DNA of 64,000 nucleotides from Oscillospiraceae bacterium. GTDB lineage: Bacteria > Bacillota > Clostridia > UBA1212 > UBA1255. The notes below the pieces were generated by a model. The model made no database searches. It saw only the letters and a program-made list of their open reading frames with translations, and was not told where the DNA came from. The translations under genes and the position numbers were made by a program. This document shows, piece by piece, positions 52,025 to 61,814 of this stretch (position 1 is the first letter of the stretch; each line of letters opens with the position of its first letter). The stretch is from assembly GCA_015069185.1 (NCBI GenBank), contig SVJB01000002.1, forward strand, positions 64,797 through 128,796. Direction: 5' to 3'.

Positions 52025-53521
52025 ATGGCTAAGCCTGAAAATACACAACAAAATAAGAAACCATTTTTCTCTGAAAAAACAAGACGTAGATTCAGATTTG
52101 GATCAGGTTCATTGTTTATGTTAATTGCAGCTGTTGTTTTGTTTGCAGTAATAAACATTGTTCTGGAACAACTACCTATGTCGATAGATATAAGTAAAGA
52201 TAAAATGTATACTCTTTCAGAGGCATCAATTGAGAAAGTAAAATCTTTAGATCAGAAAATAGAGATTATTGCTCTGTATGATAGAGTTCGTGGAGAAGCA
52301 GATAGTCAGAAGGCAACAATTATACGTATTCTTGATCAATATGAAAGATATGGCGGAGATATGATTGATATTTCGTATGTATCTCTTGATGACAATCCCG
52401 GTATTATAGCAGACAAAGTTCCTAATGAGAATCTTGCGTCTGCGTTTGGGGAGAACGACTATATTGTAAGAAACACTGAGACAGGACGAGTACAACGCAT
52501 TGATGCAAATGAAATGTTTTCAATGGAACTTGATTATACAAGCTTTCAGTATAATATTATTTCAGTTGACACAGAAAAAGTTGTAACATCTTCTCTTTAT
52601 TACGTAACAGCAGAACATATTCCTGTTATATATTTTTCGACATCATACGGCGAAGAAGATCTTGACGACTTTACATCTTTGACCGACAATCTCTCTTATT
52701 ACAATTATGATGTAAAGACTGTTGACCTGGATAATGTAGAGGCTGTTCCTGAGGATGCATCTATTATAGTATTTATGAGTCCTGAAAGAGATCTTACGGA
52801 TAGATTATACAATATGATGTATGACTGGCTCACAAGTAAAGATGGAGGTGATGCGATATTTGCATTTGATCCAATTCTTACAGGTGGTAAATTGACAAAC
52901 TTTAATAAACTTCTTTCTGAATTATACGGAATTCAAGTAAATAGCGATGTTGTTACTGATGTAACAGGCAATCAGCTAGCTTCCGCAGGAAAAGAAAACT
53001 ATATTTATGCGTCATCTGTACAGGAAAAAGAAGGACCTCTTGCAGACTTCGCACCACAAAATAACTTTTATGCGTTTAATTCCAGTAGTATCAAGATACT
53101 TGCTTCAGTAGGCGATTACGATACAGGCGCCCTTATTACAACAAGAAGCGAAGATGCTACATGTACAGATATTTCTACAGGCACCAAGATTACGGGTAAA
53201 GCGACCTTAGCCGCTTATGGACAAAGAAGTTATACAGGCAACAAGGTTGTTGTATTCGGCTCTTCTGAATTGCTTAAGGATGATGTAATAAAGCAGTATA
53301 AGAATACAAATACGGCAGGTGCATTTATTTATTCTATATCTTGGATGGAAGATATGTATGCAAGTGCTGCTGACGAGATTGAGGTTAAGACAGGTGATGG
53401 TAGTATTGTTGCTGTAACCCAAAGCACCAGCCGTGGTCTCGCTGCTTTTGCTATAATTATTTATCCTATTCTGATTATTCTTGTCGGTGTTATTGTATGG
53501 CTCATACGTAGACATCTGTAA
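52025..53521 (+). CDS. GldG family ABC-associated membrane protein
   Basis: 498 residues. Short cytoplasmic N-terminus, one transmembrane helix (about 30-50), then a large extracellular domain (IYFSTSYGEEDLDDFTSL and FMSPERDLTDRLYNMMYDWL resemble the GldG/IFT52-like domain), and a second helix at the extreme C-terminus (IIIYPILIILVGVIVWLIRR). In this conserved locus it is thought to act as the extracytoplasmic partner of the ABC-2 permease. The biochemical role is unknown. Confidence 0.82.
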   Translation: MAKPENTQQNKKPFFSEKTRRRFRFGSGSLFMLIAAVVLFAVINIVLEQLPMSIDISKDKMYTLSEASIEKVKSLDQKIEIIALYDRVRGEADSQKATIIRILDQYERYGGDMIDISYVSLDDNPGIIADKVPNENLASAFGENDYIVRNTETGRVQRIDANEMFSMELDYTSFQYNIISVDTEKVVTSSLYYVTAEHIPVIYFSTSYGEEDLDDFTSLTDNLSYYNYDVKTVDLDNVEAVPEDASIIVFMSPERDLTDRLYNMMYDWLTSKDGGDAIFAFDPILTGGKLTNFNKLLSELYGIQVNSDVVTDVTGNQLASAGKENYIYASSVQEKEGPLADFAPQNNFYAFNSSSIKILASVGDYDTGALITTRSEDATCTDISTGTKITGKATLAAYGQRSYTGNKVVVFGSSELLKDDVIKQYKNTNTAGAFIYSISWMEDMYASAADEIEVKTGDGSIVAVTQSTSRGLAAFAIIIYPILIILVGVIVWLIRRHL

Positions 53522-53533
53522 TGGAGTGTATAT

Positions 53534-54964
53534 ATGAAAAAGTATAAAACAACAATCATTGCAATAATTGTCATAGTGGTAGCGCTGGTTGGATTCTTTG
53601 TTTTCAATAGTTTATTATCTGATCGGAACAACACACAGGATCCCGGAAAAGATGATGATAGTGATTATCACTATATCATAAGCTTTGCAACATCAAAAAT
53701 AAAACAAATAGATGCTCTTAACGAGGGTTATTTATTGACAATAGGTACGAAATATGATGGCTCATGGGAATGCAAGACATTAGACACACTTCCTATTGTG
53801 CAAACGAATGTATCCGCACTATTTACTACATTGCGTAATACCAAGGGCACTATTGCGTACGAGGGTGAACTTACTGACAAGGTAAAGGATTTATATAAAG
53901 TTACAGATGAGAAAACGTTAAAGTATACATTGGACGATGACAGTGTGGTTACATTATCAGTGGGCATGAACAAACCGGGTGCCTCTTCTTATTATGTTGC
54001 TGTGACAGGCGACACGGAAAATCCGGATCGTGTATATGTAATTACTTCAACATATCTTGACGCCCTGTTTTTCACCAAACATGATTTAATATCTACTGCC
54101 ATTTTCTCGTTTACAGATTCCGGTAAGATACGGTATTTAAAAATACAGAAGTCCGGAGAACCTTTCTTTGAGGCATCGGCTGATCTGTCTGGTGAAAAGA
54201 GAGTGTGGAATGCAACCTATCCAATATCAAGATTAGGAGATTATTCACATATTGAATCTTTGATAAATGCTGCTACAGCTTTAGTGACCGATTCTCATGT
54301 TGCTTCAAGTCCGGAGGACTTATCGCAATACGGTCTTGATATTCCTTACTATCAGTTGACAATAGGAGATAATAAGAAAGAAATCACAATGACACTGGGT
54401 AATAAGACGCCTGACGGATTATATTACTATTGCCTGATATCGGGTATTGATGATGTCCTTACCATATCAGCTGAGAGTATCACATTCAGTGATGAAGCTC
54501 AAGTTGTGTTAATAGATAGATATGCATATATGATTAATTATACAGAATTGACAGAACTCAAACTCTATTATGGAGGCCAGGAGTATTTACTTACTTATGA
54601 CATAACTGAAGAAACAGAACTGTTATATTTCAACGGAATTAACACATATATTGATGAAAATAGAGATTATAGGTACGATTTTAAATGTATAGGAACTTCT
54701 CTTTACGGCATTTCTATTACTGAGATTGAGCCCGAACCCAATCATACCGATGAGGTTGTGATCAAGGTAGATTATACATTGAGAGACGGCACCAAGGTGA
54801 ATGTGACAGGCTATAAAAGAGATGATTATACATTCTGCACATACGTAGATGGCAAATATATAGGCGGATATTCTAATATGCGTCAATTAACAGGCACCAA
54901 GGAAAATTACGGTCTCAACGGATGTATTGTGGATCTTAAGTCCTTACTTGGTATCCAAGACTAA
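53534..54964 (+). CDS. DUF4340-type membrane-anchored extracellular protein
   Basis: 476 residues. N-terminal signal anchor (TTIIAIIVIVVALVGFFVF) and a beta-rich extracellular remainder with repeated segments of similar style (YKVTDEKTLKYTLDDDSV; LDIPYYQLTIGDNKKEITMTLG), matching the DUF4340 repeat family that regularly follows GldG genes. Probably part of the same envelope complex. Twelve bases after the GldG-like gene. Confidence 0.75.
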   Translation: MKKYKTTIIAIIVIVVALVGFFVFNSLLSDRNNTQDPGKDDDSDYHYIISFATSKIKQIDALNEGYLLTIGTKYDGSWECKTLDTLPIVQTNVSALFTTLRNTKGTIAYEGELTDKVKDLYKVTDEKTLKYTLDDDSVVTLSVGMNKPGASSYYVAVTGDTENPDRVYVITSTYLDALFFTKHDLISTAIFSFTDSGKIRYLKIQKSGEPFFEASADLSGEKRVWNATYPISRLGDYSHIESLINAATALVTDSHVASSPEDLSQYGLDIPYYQLTIGDNKKEITMTLGNKTPDGLYYYCLISGIDDVLTISAESITFSDEAQVVLIDRYAYMINYTELTELKLYYGGQEYLLTYDITEETELLYFNGINTYIDENRDYRYDFKCIGTSLYGISITEIEPEPNHTDEVVIKVDYTLRDGTKVNVTGYKRDDYTFCTYVDGKYIGGYSNMRQLTGTKENYGLNGCIVDLKSLLGIQD

Positions 54965-54990
54965 TCATAAAAAATAATAAAACACATATA

Positions 54991-55057
54991 AACAAAAGAG
55001 AGTGAACTTTTTTTCAGGTGTTTACAGGTGAAAAAAATTCTTTTCCTCTCTTTTGTT
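54991..55057 (+). promoter_or_regulatory. Long hairpin enclosing the start codon of the next gene
   Basis: Outer arms AACAAAAGAGAG (54991-55002) and CTCTCTTTTGTT (55046-55057) are perfect complements followed by a T-rich tract. Inner arms GAACTTTTTTTCA (55004-55016) and TGAAAAAAATTC (55029-55040) pair with one bulge. The loop exposes AGGTG, and the GTG start is at the loop edge. It may act as terminator for the upstream operon and as a translation switch. Confidence 0.6.
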
Positions 55058-56032
55058 TTTTATTCTACAATTATCGGTGTTGGCTTTGCTACCGGTGCTG
55101 AAATAATGATTTATTTTACACAATATGGAATATTTGGATTGGTAGGATTGTTATTATCTTGTGTGTTGATGGCTGTTTGCGGAGCATACTGTATGAAGCC
55201 AATGAACAGGAAACAATCTATAATTTGTGCTGTGTTTTGTTACATACAATATGTGGCCGTACTGGCAGCAAGTAGCGATATATGCTCATCGTTAATTTGT
55301 GATATGTTTGGCACAAATGAAAATAAAATATTTTATACATATTGCAGAATCAGTATATCTTTGATATTTACGATATTATCATTTGTCGTATTGGTTAGAG
55401 GGTTCAGTACATTAGTGAATATTATTGGATATGTAACACCGCTGGCTGCAACTGCTCTTATCATTTTTGTGACAATAGCTGCTATGTTAAATGATGGCAA
55501 GTCGATTGTTGCATATGATGACCGGTTTTCACCTGAGATAATATACAAGGGAGTACTATATGCCGGATACAACGTGCTTGGCAGTAGTGCGATTTTATCG
55601 CGGATGAATGAATATACAGAAACAAAACGAAACAGAGTGCTTGGCAGTATATTTGGTATTCTTATTTTCTTTATAAGTGCAGTTTGTGTGTTTGTATCCC
55701 AAATAATATATACTAAGAGCAACCTGATGCAGGTAAAAATGCCTTCTGTTGAGATTGTAAGTAGCCTGGGCCTGTGGGCAAAAGTGCTCTATGTGATTAC
55801 ATTGATTGTTATAATGAACCTTACAATGTTTTCCGGATTGTCAGGAACATGTGGGATGATATATAAAGAAAATACCAGAAGTGAACGGAGAATGGGTTGG
55901 ATTCTGGCTTTGCTTGCCATTCCTCTTTCTTTTGTTGGATTTACTAAGATAATTGCCTTTGTTTATCCTGTGTTTGGGATCATTGCACCTTTCGTTCTCT
56001 TTTCAGAAAATTCCCGTAGGAGTCTTGCCTAA
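55028..56032 (+). CDS. YkvI-like polytopic membrane protein (APC superfamily)
   Basis: 334 residues, about ten transmembrane helices. STIIGVGFATGAEIMIYF in the first helix matches the YkvI family, distant relatives of amino acid/sodium symporters, with the helix break GVGFATG typical of substrate sites. No substrate is known. GTG start with AGGTG seven bases upstream, inside the hairpin at 54991-55057. The right arm of that hairpin lies within codons 7-10. Confidence 0.75.
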   Translation: MKKILFLSFVFYSTIIGVGFATGAEIMIYFTQYGIFGLVGLLLSCVLMAVCGAYCMKPMNRKQSIICAVFCYIQYVAVLAASSDICSSLICDMFGTNENKIFYTYCRISISLIFTILSFVVLVRGFSTLVNIIGYVTPLAATALIIFVTIAAMLNDGKSIVAYDDRFSPEIIYKGVLYAGYNVLGSSAILSRMNEYTETKRNRVLGSIFGILIFFISAVCVFVSQIIYTKSNLMQVKMPSVEIVSSLGLWAKVLYVITLIVIMNLTMFSGLSGTCGMIYKENTRSERRMGWILALLAIPLSFVGFTKIIAFVYPVFGIIAPFVLFSENSRRSLA

Positions 56033-56054
56033 ACAGTTGAAATAAGAGTATAAT
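56025..56054 (+). promoter_or_regulatory. Promoter inside the end of the YkvI-like gene
   Basis: TTGCCT (56025-56030), 18-base spacer, TATAAT (56049-56054), 34 bases before the start of the propeller-like gene. It likely drives the following genes through ruvABC. Confidence 0.55.
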
Positions 56055-56087
56055 GAAGAGTGAATATTGATCGCAAGGGAACAGGCC

Positions 56088-57335
56088 ATGGCGGAGGAAA
56101 AGAAGACTAATGCTAAAATCATAAATAGCGAGGATGCACGTAAAGCAAAGTCAAATAAACAGAAGAGACGGATACGTTTCTTTACTGTTGTTATTGCTGC
56201 TGTGGTTTTTCTGATAGTAGTTATTGGCATGCTGACAGGGGGATACGAAGCTTTTCTTGATTGTGTAGGTATTGCACGTAATGTGGAGCTTCGGCCTGTA
56301 GGTGTAGAACTACCTTGTCCGGTAGGTGCTGTTAGCATATGCAAGGCGACCAAAGATACAATTGTTATTTACGATGAGAATGGCGTGACAGGATATAGCC
56401 CTGATGGCGTGTGGAAATGGAATACACAGTGTTCTTTTGCTAATCCTGTATTGCAAAGCTATAATAATTTTGCTTTGCTGACTGACATAGGGGGACATTT
56501 GATTTGGGCTTTTGATACAGATGGCATTGCATGGAAATATAATTTTGATAACAAAGTCACAGGTGTGTTTCTTAGTCGTGACGAAAAAATCTTATATGTA
56601 ATCCATGACACTGCAGACTTTTTGTCAGCAGTATCTGAAATACCAGTTGATAGTATCAGTAAGGGGGAGCCACGGATAAGATATACTCGTAAATTTGTGT
56701 CATATCATAGCCTGTGTGTAGCGCAAAATAGCCAACAGGTAGTTGTGACAGGTATGTATACTGATGTGAGCACTATTGTAGGTACAGTTTGTTTCCTGAA
56801 ATCATCAGATGGCAGTGAGTATGCAACACAAATCTTTGACGGAGAAATGTTTGTTAAGGCATTTTTCACAGAAAATAATAGTCTATTTCTTGCAAACAGT
56901 GATAAGCTCCTGCTACTTAGGAAAAGTATTACGGCATCCAGTGATAATGATATAGAAAAGGTTGTGTGGGCGCGCGAAGGCAAGCCACAGGAGCTGGTGG
57001 ATATTACTACCCTTGGAAAGAAATATTGTGTTGTAGTGTATAGAAAAGCAAATAATGACACAGAAGATAATATTTCTGAGGTTATATATTACAACAGTGA
57101 TGGACAGCAGGAATATAAATTTGGTATTAATGGAAGCATTCAAGGTATAATATCTAATGACAGTACTATTTGCTTGTATACGGATAGGTTTGTATATATG
57201 TTTGATAATAAGGCTAGGTTAGTTGGTAAATATGAGTCTGATTTTGAAGTAACGGATATTTCGTATATAAGCAATACAAAATTATTGGTACAAGGTGACA
57301 GCAAGATCGCTTGCGTGTCATATGAGGAGGAGTAA
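56088..57335 (+). CDS. Membrane-anchored beta-propeller-like protein (DUF5711-like)
   Basis: 415 residues from ATG 56088 (AAGGGA site; earlier TTG rejected). Basic cytoplasmic start (KQKRRIRFF), one transmembrane helix, then an extracellular domain with repeating strands of the PQQ/WD-like type, for example ITVIYDENGVTGYSPDGVWKW-style turns, LIWAFDTDGIAWKYNFDN and YNSDGQQEYKFGINGSIQG. This resembles the DUF5711 family of Clostridia. Function unknown. It is followed after one base by cvpA. Confidence 0.65.
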   Translation: MAEEKKTNAKIINSEDARKAKSNKQKRRIRFFTVVIAAVVFLIVVIGMLTGGYEAFLDCVGIARNVELRPVGVELPCPVGAVSICKATKDTIVIYDENGVTGYSPDGVWKWNTQCSFANPVLQSYNNFALLTDIGGHLIWAFDTDGIAWKYNFDNKVTGVFLSRDEKILYVIHDTADFLSAVSEIPVDSISKGEPRIRYTRKFVSYHSLCVAQNSQQVVVTGMYTDVSTIVGTVCFLKSSDGSEYATQIFDGEMFVKAFFTENNSLFLANSDKLLLLRKSITASSDNDIEKVVWAREGKPQELVDITTLGKKYCVVVYRKANNDTEDNISEVIYYNSDGQQEYKFGINGSIQGIISNDSTICLYTDRFVYMFDNKARLVGKYESDFEVTDISYISNTKLLVQGDSKIACVSYEEE

Positions 57336-57336
57336 T

Positions 57337-57816
57337 ATGTTGGTTGATATTATTGTGGTTATAATAGCGTTGATTGCTGCGATTATCGGTATGCGCAGAG
57401 GTTTGATGTTATCGATATTATCTCTTTGTTCTCTCACAATTTGTGTTGTGGTAGCCGGACTCTTTGCATATCCTGTTAGCTTTGCCATAAGCGGAATGGG
57501 AGTAGTTGACCGTTTTCAGGCTGTTGCGATAGCATTTATTGTATTGTTCATTCTTTGCTGTATTGGGCTTTTGATTTTGAGAGGCATTATCAAGCTGATC
57601 CATAGGTTACCTGTTATAAAGCAACTGGATACTATCGGCGGTTTGCTGATTGGTTTGGTTTGCGGCGCACTTATTGTAAGTGTGTTTGCAGTTGCTTTGC
57701 ATATGTTTGGAGAGGCTGAGGAAATACAGCCAATATTGAAGGCAGTAGATGATTCAACAATAATGAAGTATTTTTATGAAAAGAATTACATTGAGCTTAT
57801 TATGAAAGCTTTGTGA
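57337..57816 (+). CDS. CvpA family membrane protein
   Basis: 159 residues from ATG 57337 (GGAGGAG site). Four transmembrane helices and the family's GMRRGLMLSILSL segment near the start. CvpA proteins are linked to colicin V production in E. coli and to envelope homeostasis; the molecular role is unclear. It lies between the propeller-like gene and ruvA. Confidence 0.78.
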   Translation: MLVDIIVVIIALIAAIIGMRRGLMLSILSLCSLTICVVVAGLFAYPVSFAISGMGVVDRFQAVAIAFIVLFILCCIGLLILRGIIKLIHRLPVIKQLDTIGGLLIGLVCGALIVSVFAVALHMFGEAEEIQPILKAVDDSTIMKYFYEKNYIELIMKAL

Positions 57817-57837
57817 TATAGGTGAAAAGGTGGCAAA

Positions 57838-58446
57838 ATGTTTGAATATATAAAAGGTATTTTACAATATAAGAGCAGTGAATATTGCGTGATTGATGTG
57901 GGTGGAGTAGGATTTAAGATCAACATCTCACTCAGCACTGCAGGTAAACTTGGCGATGTTGGCAAACAGGCTATGTTGTATACATACATGAGTGTCAAAG
58001 AAGATGACATATCCTTATTTGGCTTCTCTACAAGAGAAGAATTGTCAATGTATCTGATGGTAATATCTGTCAGTGGCGTAGGACCAAAGGTTGGTATCAG
58101 CATAGTAGCTACATTGGATCCATCTACATTCAGTCTGGCTGTTGCCACAGGTGACTATAAGAAGATCAGTCAGACTAAAGGAGTTGGCCCTAAGTTGGCA
58201 CAACGCATTGTGTTAGAACTTAAGGATAAGGTTACGAAAGAAATGAAGAGCAATGACGCCAAGGTGCTAGCCAGCGAGGATAGCGAGATTGCTACTGCAA
58301 CAGGATATATCAGTAGTGATGCTATATCAGCTCTTATGGTATTGGGATATTCTTCTACAGAGGCGGCAAAGATTGTAAGACGTGTGTATGAAGATGGCAT
58401 GACACTAGAAGAAACTGTAAAAAAAGCACTGAAAAGTGCGTTCTGA
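57838..58446 (+). CDS. ruvA: Holliday junction DNA helicase subunit RuvA
   Basis: 202 residues. OB-fold N-terminus MFEYIKGILQYKSSEYCVIDVGGVGF; helix-hairpin-helix motifs VSGVGPKVGISI and TKGVGPKLAQRIVLELKDK that bind the junction; C-terminal RuvB-binding domain (SALMVLGYSSTEAAKIV). Acts with RuvB in branch migration. Seventeen bases before ruvB. Confidence 0.97.
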   Translation: MFEYIKGILQYKSSEYCVIDVGGVGFKINISLSTAGKLGDVGKQAMLYTYMSVKEDDISLFGFSTREELSMYLMVISVSGVGPKVGISIVATLDPSTFSLAVATGDYKKISQTKGVGPKLAQRIVLELKDKVTKEMKSNDAKVLASEDSEIATATGYISSDAISALMVLGYSSTEAAKIVRRVYEDGMTLEETVKKALKSAF

Positions 58447-58463
58447 TAAGGTGGTAACGGTAA

Positions 58464-59471
58464 ATGAGCGAAGATAGATTAGTCAGTGATGTTTTTACAC
58501 TTGATGATAGTGATGAATTATCTCTAAGACCAAAGACGTTTACAGAATATATAGGGCAGGAAAAGGTGCGGGAGAACCTCTCTGTGTTTATCGAAGCTGC
58601 AAAAATGAGAGGGGAGCCCTTGGATCACGTGTTGCTGTATGGCCCTCCCGGTCTTGGTAAAACCACTCTGGCTGGTATTATTGCTTCTGAGATGGGTGTC
58701 AACTTGAGAATCACTACAGGTCCTGCTATTGAGAAAGCGGCGGATCTTGCAGGAATTTTGACAAATCTGGAGGAAAATGATGTTCTTTTCATAGATGAGA
58801 TACACAGACTTAACAGAGCTGTTGAGGAAATATTGTACCCGGCAATGGAAGATTTTGCTTTTGATATAGTAATGGGCAAGGGCCCTGCTGCCAGATCTCT
58901 TAGAATTGATTTACCTAAGTTTACTCTTGTCGGTGCTACAACAAGGGCTGGTTTGCTTACAGCTCCGCTGCGCGACAGATTTGGTGTTATAAGCAGATTG
59001 CAGATGTACAATGCCCAGGAACTTACCAGGATCGTAATACGCTCAGCAGGTATATTACATATAAAAATAGAAGAGAAAGGTGCTTTTGAGATTGCAAAAA
59101 GGTCAAGAGGCACTCCTCGTATTGCTAATAGACTTTTAAAACGTGTCCGCGACTTTGCTCAGATAAAAGGTAGCGGTGTTATTACAAAAGAGATTGCAGA
59201 CATGGCACTTGATGCGCTTGAGGTAGATACGCTTGGTCTTGACCATGTAGACAGAAATGTACTTGAGAGTATTATATATAAATTCAGCGGTGGCCCTGTG
59301 GGCTTAGATACGCTGGCTGCTGCCACGGGAGAGGAACCCACTACAATAGAAGATGTGTACGAGCCCTACTTGATACAGCTTGGATTCATCAGTAAGACTC
59401 CCAGAGGCAGAATTGCCATGCCTAATGCATATAAACATTTGAATATACCATATACCGGAGGGGAAGAATGA
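58464..59471 (+). CDS. ruvB: Holliday junction branch migration ATPase RuvB
   Basis: 335 residues. Starts with the [19 protein letters not shown] motif. Walker [15 protein letters not shown], Walker [11 protein letters not shown], sensor 1 [10 protein letters not shown] and arginine finger region LRDRFGVI, and a winged-helix C-terminus [12 protein letters not shown]. The stop overlaps ruvC by four bases. Confidence 0.98.
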   Translation: MSEDRLVSDVFTLDDSDELSLRPKTFTEYIGQEKVRENLSVFIEAAKMRGEPLDHVLLYGPPGLGKTTLAGIIASEMGVNLRITTGPAIEKAADLAGILTNLEENDVLFIDEIHRLNRAVEEILYPAMEDFAFDIVMGKGPAARSLRIDLPKFTLVGATTRAGLLTAPLRDRFGVISRLQMYNAQELTRIVIRSAGILHIKIEEKGAFEIAKRSRGTPRIANRLLKRVRDFAQIKGSGVITKEIADMALDALEVDTLGLDHVDRNVLESIIYKFSGGPVGLDTLAAATGEEPTTIEDVYEPYLIQLGFISKTPRGRIAMPNAYKHLNIPYTGGEE

Positions 59472-59953
59472 TTATTTTCGGAGTAGATCCCGGCTTTGCT
59501 CTTACCGGTTACGGGATTATAGAAGCTGATAAAAGTAAACTCCGTTTGCTTGAAGCCGGCTGTGTCAGTACTAAGGCAGACGAACTTTTCACAGCAAGAT
59601 GTGAGAAAATATATAACGAACTGTCAGCTCTTATGCAAAAGTACAAACCCGATGCTTTTGCTGTTGAGGAACTTTTCTTTAACAGCAATCAGAAAACAGC
59701 TATTATGGTGGCACAGGGCAGAGGGGTTGCTGTATTAGCTGCTACTCACAATAAAATACCGGTATATGAATATACGCCACTGCAAGTCAAGCAATCTGTT
59801 GCAGGTTATGGCAGAGCGGATAAAAATCAAGTACAACAAATGGTAAAGGTTATTTTGAAATTAGATAAAATTATTAAACCGGATGACGCGGCAGATGCTG
59901 TTGCTATAGCCATCAGCCACGCCTACGGATATAGAGGAGCTAAGATAATATGA
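59468..59953 (+). CDS. ruvC: Holliday junction resolvase RuvC
   Basis: 161 residues. RNase H-like fold with catalytic acids Asp7 (FGVDPG), the Glu of AVEELFF and the Asp pair of [13 protein letters not shown]. It cleaves junctions after RuvAB migration. The order here is A-B-C, not the ruvC-ruvA-ruvB order common elsewhere. Four-base overlaps on both sides tie it to ruvB and to the QueH fusion gene. Confidence 0.95.
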   Translation: MIIFGVDPGFALTGYGIIEADKSKLRLLEAGCVSTKADELFTARCEKIYNELSALMQKYKPDAFAVEELFFNSNQKTAIMVAQGRGVAVLAATHNKIPVYEYTPLQVKQSVAGYGRADKNQVQQMVKVILKLDKIIKPDDAADAVAIAISHAYGYRGAKII

Positions 59954-61176
59954 AGTTGTTATTGCATATTTGCTGCGGCCCATGCAGCCTTAAAGTAATT
60001 GATATGTTACAAGAAGATGGTCTGTATAATATACAGGGCTATTTCTTTAATCCTAATATACATCCACACGAGGAGTTTGAGAGGCGTCAGCAGAGCACAA
60101 GTCAGGCTTGTGCCTTTAAAGGAATTGTTCTTCATATCAGTGATGCATACGATATTGAGAGTTGGCAGAATTTTGAAGGTGAGGGTGCCTTGCGCTGTGA
60201 GATGTGCTACAGACGTAGAATAGAAGCTACTGCAAAGTATGCGGCGGAAAACGGCTTTACTCACTTTACTACAACCTTGCTTGTCAGTCCTTATCAGAAT
60301 CACGAGCTGATAATTGAGATCTGTAATGAAATGGCAGAGAAATACGGAGTTGAATTCTACTATAAGGACTTTAGACCGGGATTCCGGGAAGGTCAGCAGC
60401 AAGCACGTGACATAGGTATGTACCGTCAGAAATATTGCGGATGCATAATATCTTTTGGAGAGTATCAAGAGCGCTTAGCAATAAAAAAAGCGAAAAAAGA
60501 GGCTATGGCTTTGGCTCAGGCAGAGGCAGAGGATAAGAAGAAAAAGCCGGAAAAGAAATATTTGATCAAGAATAAGGTGGTGCGCGAGTTGGTAAGTTGG
60601 ACAGTAACGATATTGGCTGCTTTTGTCATTGCTTTGATAATAAATACTTACGTATTCAGAATCAGCCAGGTTGATGGTATCTCGATGCGCCAGACTTATC
60701 AGGGTGGCGAGAGAGTATATATGTCGCGTATTCCATACATCTTCGGTAATCCGAAGCACGGTGATATTGTGGTATTTGACTCAAGTATGATTGATAGAAA
60801 CTTTTTCACAGATGTGAAGGAGTCTCTCAAATACAATGTAATAACTTATTCACTGTTTGATGTGGCCCCGCCTAAGAAATATTATATTAAACGTGTTATT
60901 GCTGTCGAGGGTGATGTTATTAGGATCACCAACGAAGGCGTATATGTAAATGATGTGTTGATTGAGGAAAATTATGTTAATAATTCAGAAACACCGGCTT
61001 ACCCTATGCCTGGAATGTCATTTGATTCCAATCAATGGTTGACCTCGTTGAATGAAGGAATTGTGGTTCCTGAGGATCATGTCTTTGTCATGGGTGACAA
61101 TCGCAATCATAGTACAGATAGCAGAGCCCTTGGATTTGTGCCGGAAAACGATATTTTAGGAAAGGTGTTTGAGTGA
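59950..61176 (+). CDS. Fusion: epoxyqueuosine reductase QueH + type I signal peptidase
   Basis: 408 residues in one open frame. Residues 1-175 are QueH, the last step of queuosine tRNA modification, with its cysteine sets Cys8-Cys9-x2-Cys12, Cys83-x2-Cys86 and Cys163-x-Cys165. Residues 176-212 are a Lys/Glu/Ala-rich linker. Residues 213-235 are a transmembrane helix, then a signal peptidase I domain: Ser245 (DGISMRQT, nucleophile), Lys314 (YYIKRVIAVEGD, general base) and MGDNRNHSTDSRALG. Both halves look catalytically complete. QueH would face the cytosol and the peptidase the outside. Ruv and queuosine genes are neighbours in many Firmicutes; a peptidase fusion is unusual. Confidence 0.85.
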   Translation: MKLLLHICCGPCSLKVIDMLQEDGLYNIQGYFFNPNIHPHEEFERRQQSTSQACAFKGIVLHISDAYDIESWQNFEGEGALRCEMCYRRRIEATAKYAAENGFTHFTTTLLVSPYQNHELIIEICNEMAEKYGVEFYYKDFRPGFREGQQQARDIGMYRQKYCGCIISFGEYQERLAIKKAKKEAMALAQAEAEDKKKKPEKKYLIKNKVVRELVSWTVTILAAFVIALIINTYVFRISQVDGISMRQTYQGGERVYMSRIPYIFGNPKHGDIVVFDSSMIDRNFFTDVKESLKYNVITYSLFDVAPPKKYYIKRVIAVEGDVIRITNEGVYVNDVLIEENYVNNSETPAYPMPGMSFDSNQWLTSLNEGIVVPEDHVFVMGDNRNHSTDSRALGFVPENDILGKVFE

Positions 61177-61177
61177 G

Positions 61178-61813
61178 ATGGATAAGCTTAAGGTTATTGT
61201 TGCATCAGGTAATAAGAATAAGTTACGTGAGTTTGAACAAATATTGAGCCTGATTTGCCCTGTTGAGGTGGTGCCGGCCAAGAGTCTTATTCCGGACTTT
61301 GATCCTGAGGAGACAGGTACAACATTTTTGGCAAATGCCCGCATTAAGGTAGAAGCATTATATGAAGGTGCTTGTAAAGCATTTGAAAATTGTATAATTA
61401 TTGCAGATGATTCAGGACTTTGTGTTGACTATATAGACGGTGCTCCCGGCGTATATTCTGCAAGGTATGCAGATGATGAGGGTTATCACCATGATGATAT
61501 TGCGAATGTGAATAAATTGCTTCGAGTGATGAGTGATGTGGCAGAGGAACAGAGAACTGCGCGCTTTGTTTGTGCTATTGCTGCAAAAGTTGTCAAAGAT
61601 GGTATTGTTCATGATCTGGATGCTCTTGGCTATCTGGAGGGGCGTATCAATCACGCGCCCAGCGGTGACGGTGGATTTGGTTATGATCCCGTTTTGTATA
61701 TTCCTGAGTATGACATGACTGTAGCTCAAATGAGCGCAGAACTTAAGAATAAAATCAGCCACAGAGGTAAAGCGCTGAACGCGGCTGTTGAGAAAATAAA
61801 GGAAATAATCTGA
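61178..61813 (+). CDS. rdgB: XTP/dITP diphosphatase (RdgB/HAM1 family)
   Basis: 211 residues from ATG 61178. Hydrolyses ITP, dITP and XTP to monophosphates, protecting nucleic acids. Motifs: IVASGNKNKLREF at the start, IIADDSGLCVDYIDGAPGVYSARYA, GDGGFGYDP and KNKISHRGKAL at the end. AGGAAAGG lies about 12 bases upstream; a TTG nine bases earlier is the alternative start. The start region overlaps the fusion gene's stop. Confidence 0.95.
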   Translation: MDKLKVIVASGNKNKLREFEQILSLICPVEVVPAKSLIPDFDPEETGTTFLANARIKVEALYEGACKAFENCIIIADDSGLCVDYIDGAPGVYSARYADDEGYHHDDIANVNKLLRVMSDVAEEQRTARFVCAIAAKVVKDGIVHDLDALGYLEGRINHAPSGDGGFGYDPVLYIPEYDMTVAQMSAELKNKISHRGKALNAAVEKIKEII

Positions 61814-61814
61814 T

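Noticed and set aside
60480..60620. Frameshift or separate internal start explaining the QueH-signal peptidase fusion
   Set aside because: The frame is open throughout and the only internal ATG in the linker has GAGG just two bases upstream, too close to work well. It stays listed as the main way the fusion could be wrong.
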